A DNA stretch of 6,738 nucleotides, from NCBI GenBank assembly GCA_021816505.1, contig JAKAXS010000158.1, positions 1 through 6,738 of the forward strand. Direction: 5' to 3'. Under the pieces are notes generated by a model, which saw only the letters and a list, made by a program, of their open reading frames with translations, did not search any database and was not told the DNA's origin. This document shows, in pieces, positions 5,643 to 6,738 of the stretch. Origin of the DNA: Pseudomonadota bacterium (lineage in GTDB: Bacteria > Pseudomonadota > Alphaproteobacteria > Rhizobiales > Hyphomicrobiaceae). The position numbers were made by a program, and so were the translations under genes. Position 1 is the stretch's first letter, and each line of letters begins with the position of its first letter.

Positions 5643-6738
5643 ATGATCGTTGCGAAGCATATGCGGTGGTGCGGCTTGTCCGCCCTGACCGCCGGGCTGC
5701 TGCTCTCTGTCACACCCGCCATCGCCAAAACGTTCACGCCGGGCGATCGCGTGAACAAGATGATGGCGACCAAGTACAAGATCCCCCCCTTCTTCGCGAT
5801 GCCCGACAGCTCGCGCGCCAAGCTCCCCGACGACATCAACACCTCTGACACCCTGGTGGAGTATCGCCACCCGGAGAATTCGAAGGTCGGTCTCCGCCTC
5901 GTCGTGACAAAGCGCTCCGGCTGGCCGGATCGCCTGGCCAAATCCGGATTGGTCCAGACCGGCGACATCCTGTTGACCTTCCGTCCGGAGTGGGGCGGCG
6001 GCGGCGCCTATCCCAATGTTCAGATGGGCATCAGCCACACCGGCGTCGCGTACGTGAAGGGCGGCCAGCTCTACAACATCGACAACCCGATGGACGCCGT
6101 CCATGTGGGCTTCACCAGCGAGCATTATCGCACGCTCAACATGATCCACGTGATCAGGCCGCGCAATCTTACCGAGCAGCAGCGCGCCAATATCGCCGCC
6201 TGGGGCAGCAAACTGCGGGACGGGCGGGGCAAGATCTATCCCACGCAGATCAACTTCAACGACGATTACAACGCGCCGAAGTTCGACGACGGCAAGCCGC
6301 TGACGTTCGTGAAGGAGTTGGGACAGGCTGCGCTCGGCCAGTCGCTGCCGGACAAACCGCTGGGCATGTACTGCTCGGAGTTCGCGTGGTCGCTGCTGTC
6401 GCTGCGCAACTGCGATCCGGCCAAGCCCGAAGCGTTGAAGGCGTCCGGCGTGCCGTCCTGCGTCAGCCAGCCCATGAAGCCGATGCGCGCAACGGGCGAT
6501 TTCATGAACAAGCGTTCGAAGTCGTCCTACACCGGTCTCGTCGATGGCCCGTTGATGGTGGTCGACAGCATGGGCTTGCCGAAAGACCAGCGCGAGGCGA
6601 TGCTGAAGACGGTGTTCCAGGTCACGAACAACAAATCCAACATGTCCGAGGGCCACATGACCGTCGCCAAGGCCATGCAGGACAATGTGCCGAAGCTGGA
6701 AAAGTATTACATCGACGCGGGCAAACCGATCTGGAGCA
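5643..6738 (+). CDS. Exported permuted NlpC/P60-like (YiiX/YebB-type) cysteine hydrolase, 3'-truncated by the window
   Basis: At least 365 residues are encoded, and the frame is still open at the window end. The N terminus is a clear Sec signal peptide: basic start with K5 and R8, hydrophobic core LSALTAGLLLSVTP, and AIA (26-28) for cleavage before K29, so the product is probably periplasmic. The mature protein has TGDILL (106-111), SHTGVAY with H132 (131-137) and YCSEFAW with C244 (243-249). This order of a GDI strand, a histidine in SHxG, then a cysteine in YCSE is that of circularly permuted papain-fold hydrolases of the YiiX/YebB type, in which His and Cys are catalytic. C257 and C273 could form a disulfide. 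About 28-105 and the part after 275 have no features I recognise. The substrate is unknown; peptidoglycan peptides, lipids or amides are all possible for this fold. Codon use and GC content look like the neighbours. Gene identity is not recognised. Confidence 0.7.
   Translation, partial: MIVAKHMRWCGLSALTAGLLLSVTPAIAKTFTPGDRVNKMMATKYKIPPFFAMPDSSRAKLPDDINTSDTLVEYRHPENSKVGLRLVVTKRSGWPDRLAKSGLVQTGDILLTFRPEWGGGGAYPNVQMGISHTGVAYVKGGQLYNIDNPMDAVHVGFTSEHYRTLNMIHVIRPRNLTEQQRANIAAWGSKLRDGRGKIYPTQINFNDDYNAPKFDDGKPLTFVKELGQAALGQSLPDKPLGMYCSEFAWSLLSLRNCDPAKPEALKASGVPSCVSQPMKPMRATGDFMNKRSKSSYTGLVDGPLMVVDSMGLPKDQREAMLKTVFQVTNNKSNMSEGHMTVAKAMQDNVPKLEKYYIDAGKPIWS

Noticed and set aside
1..6738. Defence system, mobile element or CRISPR array
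   Set aside because: No transposase, integrase, phage gene, toxin-antitoxin pair, direct-repeat array or terminal inverted repeats were seen. The genes are transport, amine catabolism, DNA repair and one exported hydrolase.

Overview
This 6.7 kb chromosomal window is GC-rich and most likely comes from an alphaproteobacterium, probably of the Hyphomicrobiales (Rhizobiales) type. The main evidence for that placement is a perfect GTTC-N7-GTTC LexA operator in front of a dinB gene, which is the alphaproteobacterial form of the SOS box rather than the enterobacterial CTGT-N8-ACAG form. No mobile element, CRISPR array, rRNA or tRNA was seen.

Positions 2-4149 (+ strand) hold a polyamine uptake and breakdown operon. 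It contains the ATPase PotG (its 5' end lies outside the window), the permeases PotH and PotI, whose genes overlap by an ATGA, and after 61 bp a FAD-dependent gamma-glutamylputrescine oxidase-like enzyme (PuuB family). PotG, PotH and PotI would form the inner-membrane part of a putrescine-type ABC importer. The oxidase would act on the imported polyamine after gamma-glutamylation. The periplasmic binding protein (PotF) and the ligase (PuuA) are not in the window and would be expected upstream.

Positions 4171-5280 (- strand) encode DNA polymerase IV (DinB), convergent with the oxidase gene and only 21 bp from it. Its best start is a GTG at 5280, behind a strong Shine-Dalgarno. A possible sigma-70-type promoter (5385-5357) and an exact SOS box (5349-5335) sit upstream, so SOS control is likely. 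The leader between them and the start has two inverted repeats, one of which places the Shine-Dalgarno core in a hairpin loop.

Positions 5281-5642 are a 362-bp gap with several inverted repeats. Besides the dinB control region it contains a textbook rho-independent terminator on the + strand (5529-5557), with no + strand gene in front of it within the gap. This suggests an unannotated small RNA or an attenuated leader.

From 5643 to the window end (+ strand) is a gene with no stop inside the window. It encodes an exported protein with a clear signal peptide and the SHxG ... YCSEF pattern of permuted NlpC/P60 (YiiX/YebB-like) cysteine hydrolases. Most of the window is ordinary. The parts worth a second look are the dinB control region, the orphan terminator and the exported hydrolase.
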